IMG/VR virus record: IMGVR_UViG_3300027747_004524
Location: 1-64,000 of that record
DNA from: a virus
Strand: one strand, 5' to 3'
DNA length: 64,000 bases
In this document: positions 8,450-16,913 of the stretch, in pieces
Layout: every line of letters starts with the position of its first letter
Position numbering within the stretch: the first letter of the stretch is position 1
The notes under the pieces: generated by a model
What the model was told of the DNA's origin: nothing
The model's input: the letters and a program-made list of their open reading frames with translations, nothing else
The model's database searches: none
Translations under genes and position numbers: made by a program

Positions 8450-9736
8450 ATGCAATCTTTGACTTCATTTATTAAAAAAAGTTTATCTAAGGACACTATA
8501 TTTGTCCAAATTGCCGCATATAGAGACCCACAACTTGTGCCTACTCTAAAGGATATGCTCCAACAGGCCAAAAACCCCAACGCCCTTTCTGTTGGGATAT
8601 CATGGCAGCATAGTAAAGAAGATGCGTGGGACAACTTATCTGAGTTTGAGAATGATGCAAGATTTAAAATTGTTGATATAGATCATAACGAGTCTAAGGG
8701 TGTGTGTTGGGCAAGAAATCTTGTTCAACAGCAATACGGTTCTGAAGCATACACTCTTCAAATAGACTCTCATATGAGGTTTGTTAAGGACTGGGATGAG
8801 ATTCTTATCAACATGGTTAAGGAACTACAAGCAAAGGGGCACAAGAAGCCTCTATTGACCGGATACGTTTCTTCTTTTGACCCAGATAATGACCCCAAAG
8901 GCAGGGTTCAACAACCTTGGCGTATGGTTTTTGACAGATTCACCCCAGAGGGGGTTGTTTTCTTTCTTCCAGAAGGAATACCTCAACACGAATCTTTAAC
9001 TGAGCCGATTGCAGCTAGGTTTTATTCGGCTCATTTCTGTTTTACTTTAGGTGCTTTTTGTAAAGAAGTTCAGCACAACCCCGACTACTACTTTCATGGC
9101 GAAGAAATTTCTATAGCTGCTAGAGCATATACCCATGGTTATGATCTTTTCCACCCTCACAAAATCGTTTGTTGGCATGAATATACTAGAAAAGGAAGAA
9201 CTAAACATTGGGATGACGATAAGTCTTGGTGGAAAAAGAACCAAGCTTGTCATCTAATAAACAGGAAGTTATTTGGAATGGATGGTGAGGCCCAAGAAGG
9301 GCATGATGGTCCTTATGGTTTTGGCAAGGAAAGAACCTTACGCGACTACGAAAAATACGCAGGTATTCTATTTTCAAAAAGAGGTGTTCAAAGATACACT
9401 TTAGATAAAAAGTACCCACCAAATCCTCCTTCGCAATCTGAAGAGGAATGGCTGGATAGTTTTTCTTTTGTTTTTAAGCATTGTATCGACGTTCAGTATT
9501 CTCAAGTTCCTGAAGATGACTACGATTTTTGGGTTGTTGTTTTTAAAGACGAAAATGGAACAGAGATATTCAGGAAGGATGCTGATATTAATGAGATTAA
9601 TGTAATGAAAAGGGACCCCGATAAATATTGCAAGATTTGGCGACAGTTTGATACTGTTGTTAGGCCTAAGTCATGGGTTGTATGGCCGCACAGCAAATCT
9701 AAAGGATGGTGCAATCAGATTAACGGCTCTATTTAA
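8450..9736 (+). CDS. GT60-like polypeptide GlcNAc-transferase
   Basis: 428 residues resembling the Skp1-type GlcNAc-transferase domain. IFVQIAAYRDPQL opens the domain, ARNL with LQIDSHMRF gives the D-x-H metal site, and FHGEEISIAARAY is the conserved acidic helix. In eukaryotes this family puts GlcNAc on hydroxyproline. Its stop overlaps the following HNH gene (TAATG). I use the ATG at 8450; a TTG at 8423 is possible but lacks support. A 2OG-Fe(II) oxygenase at 54.4 kb could supply a hydroxylated acceptor (inference). Confidence 0.78.
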   Translation: MQSLTSFIKKSLSKDTIFVQIAAYRDPQLVPTLKDMLQQAKNPNALSVGISWQHSKEDAWDNLSEFENDARFKIVDIDHNESKGVCWARNLVQQQYGSEAYTLQIDSHMRFVKDWDEILINMVKELQAKGHKKPLLTGYVSSFDPDNDPKGRVQQPWRMVFDRFTPEGVVFFLPEGIPQHESLTEPIAARFYSAHFCFTLGAFCKEVQHNPDYYFHGEEISIAARAYTHGYDLFHPHKIVCWHEYTRKGRTKHWDDDKSWWKKNQACHLINRKLFGMDGEAQEGHDGPYGFGKERTLRDYEKYAGILFSKRGVQRYTLDKKYPPNPPSQSEEEWLDSFSFVFKHCIDVQYSQVPEDDYDFWVVVFKDENGTEIFRKDADINEINVMKRDPDKYCKIWRQFDTVVRPKSWVVWPHSKSKGWCNQINGSI

Positions 9737-10011
9737 TGAAAAAGCATAAGCTTATAAATAAAAAAATAAAAAAGCTTATAGATAAAAAGTGCAAGTTCTG
9801 TGATTGTTCTACTTATGAGCTTTTAGACGTGCATCGTATAATAGAGGGCAATAAAGGCGGTAAATACACAGACCACAACACTGTCACTGTTTGCTCGTTG
9901 TGCCACAGAAAAATTCATGCTGGCATTATAAAGGTTGATAGAAAGTTTTTTTCCACCGCTGGCTGGGTTTTACATTATTTTGATGAAAACGGTGTTGAAA
10001 AGTACGACTAG
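9736..10011 (+). CDS. HNH endonuclease (91 aa)
   Basis: A compact HNH nuclease. C-x2-C (CKFC) is followed by DVHRI, a central Asn (DHNTVTVC), and C-x2-C-H-x3-H (CSLCHRKIH). Such small proteins nick or cut DNA as homing or packaging-associated nucleases. It directly follows the GT60-like gene. Its TAG stop shares the palindrome CTAG with the convergent gene on the minus strand. Confidence 0.82.
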   Translation: MKKHKLINKKIKKLIDKKCKFCDCSTYELLDVHRIIEGNKGGKYTDHNTVTVCSLCHRKIHAGIIKVDRKFFSTAGWVLHYFDENGVEKYD

Positions 10012-10253
10012 TTGTTGTTTCTACTGTTGTATGGCTCGATGAGCGGAGCGGACAGAGCTAGTCCTGTCATTATTGGTTTGTTTAACTCCGTTAAATCTAT
10101 TACCTGTTTTACTTCTTTTTTACTGTCTATCATCTGCTCTGACGAACTTGCTGACAATAAGATTCTTCCGTTCCCTATGTCTTGGAGTATTATTTTATAC
10201 TGTCCAACTTCTACCGTTGCTTCTTTTTTTCTCCATTCTTTAAAGTCTATCAT
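10008..10253 (-). CDS. Tagged small protein (MIDFKEW start)
   Basis: 81 residues, unknown function. The N-terminus MIDFKEWRKKE matches the shared tag. Its start overlaps the stop of the ArdC-like gene upstream on the same strand (ATGA type), so they form an operon. Its stop shares CTAG with the HNH gene. Confidence 0.6.
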   Translation of the reverse strand: MIDFKEWRKKEATVEVGQYKIILQDIGNGRILLSASSSEQMIDSKKEVKQVIDLTELNKPIMTGLALSAPLIEPYNSRNNN

Positions 10254-11608
10254 ACGGTCTGTTGGATTCCTTCTGATTTATAGTACTCTTGTATTGCCCT
10301 AATTAACAAAGACACTGTTTCTTTGATTCCCTTAGAGCGTAACTTGATCTTTTCTTTTGTTCCTCCCCACAATGAAAGGTAGACTGGTGAGTCTTTGCTT
10401 TCAAAGCCAAAGAACTTCAGAACTGTGAAGGCGACTGTCTCTGCGTCGTGTTCTGCTTCTGATCTTGTTATATCTGTTTTCTTTCCTACGAAGTGCATCA
10501 TTTTGTGTGCTATTTCGTGAATTAGGGTTGACGCTTTATTGATTCCATCAAACTTACTGTTTATTGTTACTCCGTGCTTAGTAGCATATCCTCCAAGTCC
10601 GTAGTTAAGATCTTTAAACTCTACAGGTATTTGATTGTCTTCGGCGTACTTTAGAACGCCAGCAATTATTCCTCCCAATTCTTCTACAGGCTCGTTGCTG
10701 TCTTGTCTCCACGAGTGTGGTTTATAAACAGATTTGGCACCAGCTTTTTCTATCGTGTCAGATATGTCATAGACGTATTCAACTGCGTAACTTTTCGGAA
10801 TTCCAAATTGTACTCTTTTCTTTATCTCTTTTTCTTCCCCAGTTGCCTTGTCTATTTCTTTTGATTTCACTATTCTTTGTCTTACGCCTACTGGCCTGAA
10901 TATTATCATGGCGTTTTTTTCTCCTTCTGGAGTTACTTGTCTGCCAAGTTCTAGCCATTTTGTTTTGCTTTGTACATCTGTTGCTTCTGGGTTTTGTGCG
11001 TAAATTAGCCACTGATTTCTAGCAGAGTACTGATAAAGCCTGCTTGCCATTTCTAAAAAGTCTTTTATTATTTTACTTTTTTTGGCTTCATCTACCATGT
11101 TGGCTACTTGATGAATTATTGTATCAAGCATTTGCTCTACTTTTTCGTTATCCTCTTTTTTACTTAGTTCTTTTACTGCTTCTAATTCTCCTTTTATTAA
11201 CTGATCAACTTTACTTCCTGTATAGTCTAAAGTTTTTCTGTTTTCTGCATCTGCTTGTGCTTGCTGGGCTTGTTTTTCTCTATCAGAAACTGCCTGTGCT
11301 TTTTTAGCTTGTCCCTGTGAAATGGCTGCTTGTCTATCCATATTGAACAGATCTATTTCTACCCCTACGCTTTTTAGCTCATTTTTTGCATTGTCATCTA
11401 GCTTTTCATATGCAAACCTAGGTAGGCTCCAGCTGAGATCTGGCTTGTAAAACCTAAATCCATATTTTTTAAGAACCTGATATATTTCTTTTGCGTTAAG
11501 TACAACCAAAAAGTCGTATTTTGGATCGTTTTGTTTTGTTGGGTTTGGCGTTAGGAGCGTGCTCGCGGTCTCCTCCGTTAACATCCATTCTTTAAAATTT
11601 AGTCTCAT
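10250..11608 (-). CDS. Tagged ArdC-like antirestriction protein with zincin domain
   Basis: 452 residues. N-terminal tag MRLNFKEWMLTEE with an LTE site. Residues ~60-150 are Gln/Ala/Lys-rich and probably coiled coil. The middle holds the ArdC-type ssDNA-binding pattern (SARNQWLIYAQNPEAT, KTKWLELGRQV, IIFRPVG). The C-terminal part is a zinc metallopeptidase with HEIAH near residue 361 and a downstream acidic helix (EAEHDAETVAF). ArdC proteins protect incoming DNA from restriction. Together with the tag this suggests a protein packaged in the head and injected with the DNA. SD AAGGA precedes the ATG. Domain calls are good; the packaging role is inference. Confidence 0.75.
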   Translation of the reverse strand: MRLNFKEWMLTEETASTLLTPNPTKQNDPKYDFLVVLNAKEIYQVLKKYGFRFYKPDLSWSLPRFAYEKLDDNAKNELKSVGVEIDLFNMDRQAAISQGQAKKAQAVSDREKQAQQAQADAENRKTLDYTGSKVDQLIKGELEAVKELSKKEDNEKVEQMLDTIIHQVANMVDEAKKSKIIKDFLEMASRLYQYSARNQWLIYAQNPEATDVQSKTKWLELGRQVTPEGEKNAMIIFRPVGVRQRIVKSKEIDKATGEEKEIKKRVQFGIPKSYAVEYVYDISDTIEKAGAKSVYKPHSWRQDSNEPVEELGGIIAGVLKYAEDNQIPVEFKDLNYGLGGYATKHGVTINSKFDGINKASTLIHEIAHKMMHFVGKKTDITRSEAEHDAETVAFTVLKFFGFESKDSPVYLSLWGGTKEKIKLRSKGIKETVSLLIRAIQEYYKSEGIQQTV

Positions 11609-11654
11609 AATATGAATCCTTAGTACTATATATGTTTACATACGGAGGTTTGTA

Positions 11655-11957
11655 ATGATTTCATTCACAGAATGGCTGGCTAAAAAGGGCGTGGTCGAAA
11701 ATGACCTTTACGCCAAATATGATTCCCAAAAAACTGCTTCTGTTGCACAGGCTTTAGCCTCTTCTGGCAACAACCCAAACCCAGATATAATAGCTAAATC
11801 TGTAATGAACGATCCCAAATTAAAAGGAGCGACCCCAAAAGGCCTAAGGCCTGATATGGATTCTATCAAGGGAGAAATATCCTCTTCGTTAAAGAGAAAG
11901 CAGGATGATCTTAAGAAGTCCCAAATGGCAGCCCAAAATGGTCGTTCTGGCCTTTAA
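11655..11957 (+). CDS. Tagged small protein (MISFTEWLAKKG start)
   Basis: 100 residues, unknown function, polar with a Lys/Ser/Asp-rich C-terminal half that is probably helical. The N-terminus MISFTEWLAKKG carries the shared tag. A GGAGG SD stands before the start. It is divergent from the ArdC-like gene; the 46 bp between them include CTATATATG, close to the CATATATAG seen on the other strand. Confidence 0.62.
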   Translation: MISFTEWLAKKGVVENDLYAKYDSQKTASVAQALASSGNNPNPDIIAKSVMNDPKLKGATPKGLRPDMDSIKGEISSSLKRKQDDLKKSQMAAQNGRSGL

Positions 11958-12060
11958 AGAATGGCTGTACGGAATTAAGAGAGGACACACGCCAGGTAGG
12001 CTTATGTCTACATCTATAAAGCCTGCTAAGCCTTTTATTCCTAAAAGAAAAATAAAATAA
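11938..12060 (+). CDS. Tagged 40-residue basic peptide
   Basis: Starts at ATG 11938 inside the end of the preceding tagged gene, in another frame. The N-terminus MVVLAFKEWLYGIKRG again shows F-K-E-W-L, and the tail is very basic (KPFIPKRKIK). Two overlapping genes with the same N-terminal motif in different frames is hard to explain by chance. A small basic head protein that travels with DNA is a natural guess. Confidence 0.5.
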   Translation: MVVLAFKEWLYGIKRGHTPGRLMSTSIKPAKPFIPKRKIK

Positions 12061-12072
12061 CTCTATTATTTT

Positions 12073-12654
12073 ATGATTTCTTATTTGGGTGAAGGATTGA
12101 ACATAACTATATCCTGTGACTATTTGCCTGGTCACAATTGGATGTCTTATTTATGTTGGTATTCGATTAACCAAAATTTACCTGATGCCAAGGTAAACAT
12201 TGTTTGTAAAAGGAACAACGTTTCTGGCACTATGTTTTTATGGACTAAAAAGATTGGAATACAATTTAAAATGTACAACGGTTCATCCTGTGAGGAAACT
12301 ATAGAGCTTAGACCAACTGTGATTGTTCCTCCATATTGTATGTGTGTTAGAGATTTTGAAGAATCTGGGTTTGATACAGGCACTATAAAAGAAGGTGATT
12401 TGCTCTATCTGAATGATACGGATTTAGTTTCAAAAGCCTCTTCCGATGATCCATCTTCTTTTTGTTCATACAAAAGAGGTTGGGGCCATTTTATCACGGC
12501 CGATTGGATACATAAGGAAGAATGTCCTTTGTATTTTTTGTTTGTGAAAAAGTTTTCTAAACAAGGTATGTCTTTAAACGAAAGAAAAATTGAAAGCTTG
12601 TGGAATGCTAGTCTAAAGTTGTTCCAAACGATTTCAGGAGGAGTTTTACAATGA
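12073..12654 (+). CDS. Unknown protein (193 aa)
   Basis: Not recognised. The opening (ISCDYLPGHNWMSYLCWYSI...LPDAKVNIVCKR) has the strand-helix-strand look of a nucleotide-sugar transferase N-terminus, but no D-x-D is clear. Several Cys and Trp residues. The start codon has no SD and stands right after CTATTATTTT. It overlaps the next gene by 4 bp. Confidence 0.55.
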   Translation: MISYLGEGLNITISCDYLPGHNWMSYLCWYSINQNLPDAKVNIVCKRNNVSGTMFLWTKKIGIQFKMYNGSSCEETIELRPTVIVPPYCMCVRDFEESGFDTGTIKEGDLLYLNDTDLVSKASSDDPSSFCSYKRGWGHFITADWIHKEECPLYFLFVKKFSKQGMSLNERKIESLWNASLKLFQTISGGVLQ

Positions 12655-12965
12655 GAAGGTTTGATTTTGATGACGAAGATCCAGATAGAGAGGAAGTAGA
12701 AAGGTTTCTCAACTCCGACTCTCAAGAGTATTTAATTACACCTGAGGAGTATAAAGGAATATTGGAAGAAGAAATGGTTCTTTACGAGGCCAAATTTAGA
12801 GAGACATCACAGAAACTCAAGTATAAATTGCTACTCAATGCCATAGATCTTTCAAAAGGTTCCTTCTTGTGGAAATTTTATTCTTTAAATACTAGATTAA
12901 ATCATATAGAAAAGGTTTACAAAAAACTAAATCTTTTGTTGGAGTTAGAACAAGAAGAAAAATAG
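12651..12965 (+). CDS. Unknown acidic/helical protein (104 aa)
   Basis: Not recognised. The N-terminal 40 residues are very acidic (FDFDDEDPDREEVE) and the rest is predicted helical. It starts with AGGAGG SD inside the previous gene's end and is followed by the FmdB-like gene, so these are co-translated. Confidence 0.58.
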   Translation: MRRFDFDDEDPDREEVERFLNSDSQEYLITPEEYKGILEEEMVLYEAKFRETSQKLKYKLLLNAIDLSKGSFLWKFYSLNTRLNHIEKVYKKLNLLLELEQEEK

Positions 12966-12972
12966 GTGATTT

Positions 12973-13308
12973 ATTCCAATCTATGACTTTCAGTGCCTTA
13001 GTTGCAATATTATTTTTGATGAATTTACGAGCTACGATGAAACAGGAGGGTATCCCTCTGTCATTTGCCCAAAATGCGGCTCAGATAAAAAAGAAAAATT
13101 AGCTTCCGCTTGCAACTTCAATTTTTCCAACCCTGTTGGCACAGACAGGTGGAATAGTGAGAATTCAGGGCATGACTACAGGTTTAAGCATAACTTGCCA
13201 TCTGTAATCGAGCAGCGTAAAAAAGCAGAGATCGCTTCAAAATCGCCCAATGCCCCCTATAATGAAATTAATGATTTAAACAAAAACGAATCCTGGGACG
13301 GAAATTAA
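12973..13308 (+). CDS. FmdB-type zinc-ribbon protein with ATT start
   Basis: No ATG, GTG or TTG opens this 111-codon frame. Homology fixes the start: FmdB-type proteins begin M-P-I-Y-(D/E)-(Y/F)-x-C, and here ATT is followed by codons for PIYDFQC. AGGTGA sits about 4 nt upstream. The zinc ribbon is CLSC...CPKCG. The C-terminal half is polar (Asn/Lys-rich). The frame is fully open between the TAG of the previous gene and TAA at 13306. A sequencing error or a frameshifted ATG is the alternative, but a second ATT-start gene follows at 15692. Confidence 0.72.
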   Translation: MPIYDFQCLSCNIIFDEFTSYDETGGYPSVICPKCGSDKKEKLASACNFNFSNPVGTDRWNSENSGHDYRFKHNLPSVIEQRKKAEIASKSPNAPYNEINDLNKNESWDGN

Positions 13309-13325
13309 ATTTTCGATATTGGTTC

Positions 13326-13353
13326 TTGATCTAGATCTTTTTATTCCTATAAT
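13326..13353 (+). promoter_or_regulatory. Sigma70-type promoter for prkA
   Basis: TTGATC (13326-13331), a 16-bp spacer, then TATAAT (13348-13353). The prkA ATG with its GGAGG SD lies about 20 nt downstream. This would let the PrkA operon be transcribed early by host RNA polymerase. Confidence 0.65.
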
Positions 13354-13374
13354 TAGTTGGTACCGGAGGACAAT

Positions 13375-15456
13375 ATGACTGACACGCTAAAAGAAATCAT
13401 CAACAGTTTCAACAAAGAACAGTTTCAAACATTAAACACTGAAATGAGTTTCAGTGAATATTTGGACTTGGTCAAGCAAAAGCCTTCTCTGCTTAGAAAC
13501 TCATGGCAGAATATTTATGAAATGATAATGGAGAAGGGCAGCAAGACTGTCGAAGAATATAGAAAGACCTATGTTCACTATAACTTTTTTGACGACTGTG
13601 ATCTACCAATTGTCGGCTTGACTCCTATGAAGGATGCTCTAGTAAAGTTTATCAAGGGAGCCGCTGGTGGGTACGGCACAGAGCGAAGAATCCTTTTGCT
13701 TCACGGCCCAGTGGGAAGCTCTAAGTCAACAATATGCAGACTAATAAAGAGAGGTCTTGAAAGGTTCTCTAAGACCGATAACGGTGCTTGGTATTCCTTT
13801 AAATGGGTAAATCTACCCACAGGTGCAGATGGTATTTATAATGATACAACCTGCGAATGCCCCATGCACGAGCAGCCTCTCAAGCTATTACCACTGGAAG
13901 TGAGACTTCCATTTGTAAAGAAAATTAATGAAATATATGAAGAGTCCCTATCAGATGATAAAAGGTCTGATACTTACACTCTCAAGTGCAATGACGAGCT
14001 TGACCCATTGTGCAAGAAGTTCATGAATGCACTACTTAAGAAGTATGATGGAGATTTAGAAAAAGTTTTAGAAAATCACATCAGAGTTGTAAGGAAGGTT
14101 TACAGCGAATCAGACCGTTGCGGAATAGCAACCTTCCAACCAAAGGACGAGAAGAATCAGGATTCGACTGAGCTAACTGGAGATATAAACTTCCGTCAGA
14201 TTGGTAACTTTGGTTCGGATTCTGATCCAAGAGCATTTTCTTTTGATGGTGAATTTTGTGCTGGGAATAGAGGCCTGATTGAATTTATCGAGGTTTTGAA
14301 GCTCGACACAGCGTTCTTATATGATCTTCTTGGTGCAAGCCAAGAACAATCAATTAAGCCAAAGAAGTTCTCTCAGGTATCAATCGATGAGGCTATTATC
14401 GCTCATACGAACGATCCAGAGTTTCAAAAGCTAAAGAGCAATCAGTATATGGAAGCTTTTAGGGACAGAACCACAAAGATAGACGTTCCATATACTTTAC
14501 GTTGGTCAGAAGAACTAAAGATTCTTGAAAAAGATTATGGTTCTGAAAAGGTCAAACAACATATAGCTCCACACACTTTGGAAATCGCTGCTCTCTTCTC
14601 TGTTCTCACTAGACTTCATGACGATAAAGACGGAAAGATCACACTAGTAGAAAAAGCAGAATTGTATGATGGAAGACTACTGCCTGGTTGGACAGAAGAC
14701 TCTGTAAAAGAAATGAGAGATAAGTATCCTGAAGAGGGTATGTCTGGCGGTGTGTCTGTCAGATACCTACAGGACAAAATATCTAATTGCTTGGCTAACA
14801 ATCATGAATATGTCAATATGTTCATGGTTCTTAACGAGTTGAAAGAGGGCCTAGACAATTGCTCCCTTTTAACAAACAAGGAGCAAGTAGGTAGATATAT
14901 TTCTTGTGTAGATCTAGCTCTCAAGAAGCTAACAGAAATACTTAAAGCTGAGGTGCAAAAGGCACTGGTCGGAGACGAAGATGCAATTATTAGACTTTGT
15001 ACTAATTATATCGACAATGTCATGGCTTATATTAATAAGTCTAAGATCAAGGATCCGATCACGGGTCAAGACCGCAAGCCGGATGAAAGGCTTATGAGGC
15101 AGATAGAAGAAAAGATTCAGATACCAGAAACTGGTGCTGAAGACTTTAGACGCCAGATTGCTGCTTTTATCGGTGATCTAGCTCATAAGAACAAGCAGTT
15201 TAGATGGGATTCAAATCCTAAGCTTAAGAAGGCTCTTGAGGCCAAACTTTTCGAGGATGTAAAGGATACCATCAAGTTGTCCGCACTAAATGTTAGCGGT
15301 GCCACAGTTGTAGACAAAGACATCCAAGAAAAGATCGACGCAATAAAAACAAGACTCATAAAGCAGTATGGCTATAACGAGCGTTCTGCTACAGACGTTT
15401 TGGACTTTGTTGGCGGTATATTTGCTAGGGGGGACTTAGCCGAGTCGGAGGACTGA
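13375..15456 (+). CDS. prkA: PrkA-family serine protein kinase / AAA+ protein
   Basis: 693 residues, close to bacterial PrkA/YeaG (about 640). It has an AAA+ N-terminal part with the PrkA-type Walker A GPVGSSKST near residue 115 and a C-terminal kinase-like domain. In bacteria PrkA phosphorylates proteins in stress, stationary phase or sporulation and is encoded with YeaH and SpoVR. The same order is kept here. ATG 13375 has a GGAGG SD 6 nt upstream; a TTG at 13357 is not needed. The stop is one base before the next ATG. Confidence 0.9.
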   Translation: MTDTLKEIINSFNKEQFQTLNTEMSFSEYLDLVKQKPSLLRNSWQNIYEMIMEKGSKTVEEYRKTYVHYNFFDDCDLPIVGLTPMKDALVKFIKGAAGGYGTERRILLLHGPVGSSKSTICRLIKRGLERFSKTDNGAWYSFKWVNLPTGADGIYNDTTCECPMHEQPLKLLPLEVRLPFVKKINEIYEESLSDDKRSDTYTLKCNDELDPLCKKFMNALLKKYDGDLEKVLENHIRVVRKVYSESDRCGIATFQPKDEKNQDSTELTGDINFRQIGNFGSDSDPRAFSFDGEFCAGNRGLIEFIEVLKLDTAFLYDLLGASQEQSIKPKKFSQVSIDEAIIAHTNDPEFQKLKSNQYMEAFRDRTTKIDVPYTLRWSEELKILEKDYGSEKVKQHIAPHTLEIAALFSVLTRLHDDKDGKITLVEKAELYDGRLLPGWTEDSVKEMRDKYPEEGMSGGVSVRYLQDKISNCLANNHEYVNMFMVLNELKEGLDNCSLLTNKEQVGRYISCVDLALKKLTEILKAEVQKALVGDEDAIIRLCTNYIDNVMAYINKSKIKDPITGQDRKPDERLMRQIEEKIQIPETGAEDFRRQIAAFIGDLAHKNKQFRWDSNPKLKKALEAKLFEDVKDTIKLSALNVSGATVVDKDIQEKIDAIKTRLIKQYGYNERSATDVLDFVGGIFARGDLAESED

Positions 15457-15457
15457 G

Positions 15458-15676
15458 ATGAACAATCATTGGCTAAGTTCTGTTAAAAAGAAAAAGCTCC
15501 TCAGGGCAATTGACGATGTTGGGATGGAGGTTTGGAGTTCAGATGGAACACTTGAGGATCTACTCAAGAGTTTGAATCGTGAACAAAGAAGCTTTCTCTT
15601 ATCAATGCAATTAGCTGATTTCTCTTGCGAAATAAACGATGAAACATTTCGTATAGAGCTAACCTTTCCCACCTAG
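15458..15676 (+). CDS. Small protein inside the PrkA operon (72 aa)
   Basis: Not recognised. It begins MNNHWLSSVKKKKLLRAIDD and is mixed charge. It fits exactly between prkA (1-bp gap) and yeaH (SD begins right after its stop), so it is translated with them. Confidence 0.6.
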   Translation: MNNHWLSSVKKKKLLRAIDDVGMEVWSSDGTLEDLLKSLNREQRSFLLSMQLADFSCEINDETFRIELTFPT

Positions 15677-15691
15677 TTAAGGAGGTGTACC

Positions 15692-16912
15692 ATTCCTCGT
15701 CGTATAGAAGAAGACCATAAAGACTTTAGAGATGTTGTATCCGGACGTATTAGAAAGGCTCTTAAAAAATTCATTAAGAGCGGCCAAATAGTACGTAACC
15801 GTGGTAAGAATGGCAAAGTCTCCATAACTATTCCTAAAATAGATATACCTCACATTGTCTTCGGAGACAGCGGCGAGGGCGTAGGAAGAGGTGCTGGAAA
15901 AGACGGAGACGTTATTGGCAAAGACCCTAAGCCGGGAAAAGGAAATAGTGCTGGGCAAGGGGATGCCGAAGGTATAACCATAAACCTTGATTTAGAGGAT
16001 GTCCTTAAGTTCATGCAGGACGAACTTAAGTTGCCCAACTTAAAGCAGAAGCCCAATGAAACGTATGATGAGATAAAGGTAAAGTATAACAATATATCCT
16101 TAGTTGGACCAGAGTCACTCAGGCACAACAGACGAACTCTTATGCAGACCCTCAAGAGGCAGGCTGCAGAGGGGACTTTGAACAACCTTTCTCATGTTCC
16201 GGGCTTAAAAGACCCTATAAGAATATTAAAACCAATCAACGAAGACAAAAGATACAGACAATATAACGAAATAAAAATTCCATCGAGTAACGCACTGATA
16301 GTGTTTGCCAGAGACGGTTCTGGAAGTATGGATGCAACTAAGTGCGACATAGTATCTGATATGTGTTGGTGGATCGATACATGGATTAGAAGATTCTATA
16401 CCAGAGTAGACAGGCTTTATGTCTGGCATGATTCTGCTGCTATGGAAGTAGACGAAGAGAAGTTTTATAAGTATCGCTTTGGTGGTGGCACCACCTGTAG
16501 CAGCGCTTTAAAGTTTATTTCAAAGCAATTTGAAAACCGCTATCCACCGAACAAATGGAACATTTATGTGTTTTATTTTACTGATGGTGAGAATTGGGAT
16601 GATGACAACTCTTTGTTTGTATCTACCCTTGCACAAGAGTTTACGCCAAATGTTGTCAACTTCACAGGCATTACCCAAATACTATCCACTATGCAGGGCA
16701 ATAGTGTAAAAAGCTTTGTTGATGATGCCATAAGAAATGGCACTTTGGACAGGGAATATGTAAGAACCGTTTCTATAGGCGAAGGTGGTACTCACTGGTC
16801 CTCTGGGCTTAGTGAAGAAGATCGTAATAAGCAAATTATTACCGCCATAAAGAAACTTCTTGGAAACGTTGAAGTCCCCGATGAGGAGTCCGCAAGCTTA
16901 AGCGAAGAATAA
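15692..16912 (+). CDS. yeaH: YeaH/YhbH (DUF444) VWA protein with ATT start
   Basis: 406 residues. The first internal ATG is at 16013, but homology continues far upstream: IRKALKKFI, VSITIPKIDIPHIVFG and GVGRGAG are the conserved N-terminal blocks of this family. The only plausible start is ATT at 15692, 6 nt after a perfect AAGGAGG and followed by codons PRRIEED. The C-terminal von Willebrand A domain has the MIDAS motif DGSGS, then GGGTT and FTDGEN. It is the partner of PrkA and SpoVR in bacterial operons. AUU is the same rare start seen at 12973. Confidence 0.85.
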   Translation: MPRRIEEDHKDFRDVVSGRIRKALKKFIKSGQIVRNRGKNGKVSITIPKIDIPHIVFGDSGEGVGRGAGKDGDVIGKDPKPGKGNSAGQGDAEGITINLDLEDVLKFMQDELKLPNLKQKPNETYDEIKVKYNNISLVGPESLRHNRRTLMQTLKRQAAEGTLNNLSHVPGLKDPIRILKPINEDKRYRQYNEIKIPSSNALIVFARDGSGSMDATKCDIVSDMCWWIDTWIRRFYTRVDRLYVWHDSAAMEVDEEKFYKYRFGGGTTCSSALKFISKQFENRYPPNKWNIYVFYFTDGENWDDDNSLFVSTLAQEFTPNVVNFTGITQILSTMQGNSVKSFVDDAIRNGTLDREYVRTVSIGEGGTHWSSGLSEEDRNKQIITAIKKLLGNVEVPDEESASLSEE

Positions 16913-16913
16913 T

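Noticed and set aside
16013-16912. YeaH as a 299-residue protein starting at the first ATG.
   Set aside because: Conserved N-terminal blocks of the family are encoded upstream in the same frame, with a perfect SD before ATT at 15692.
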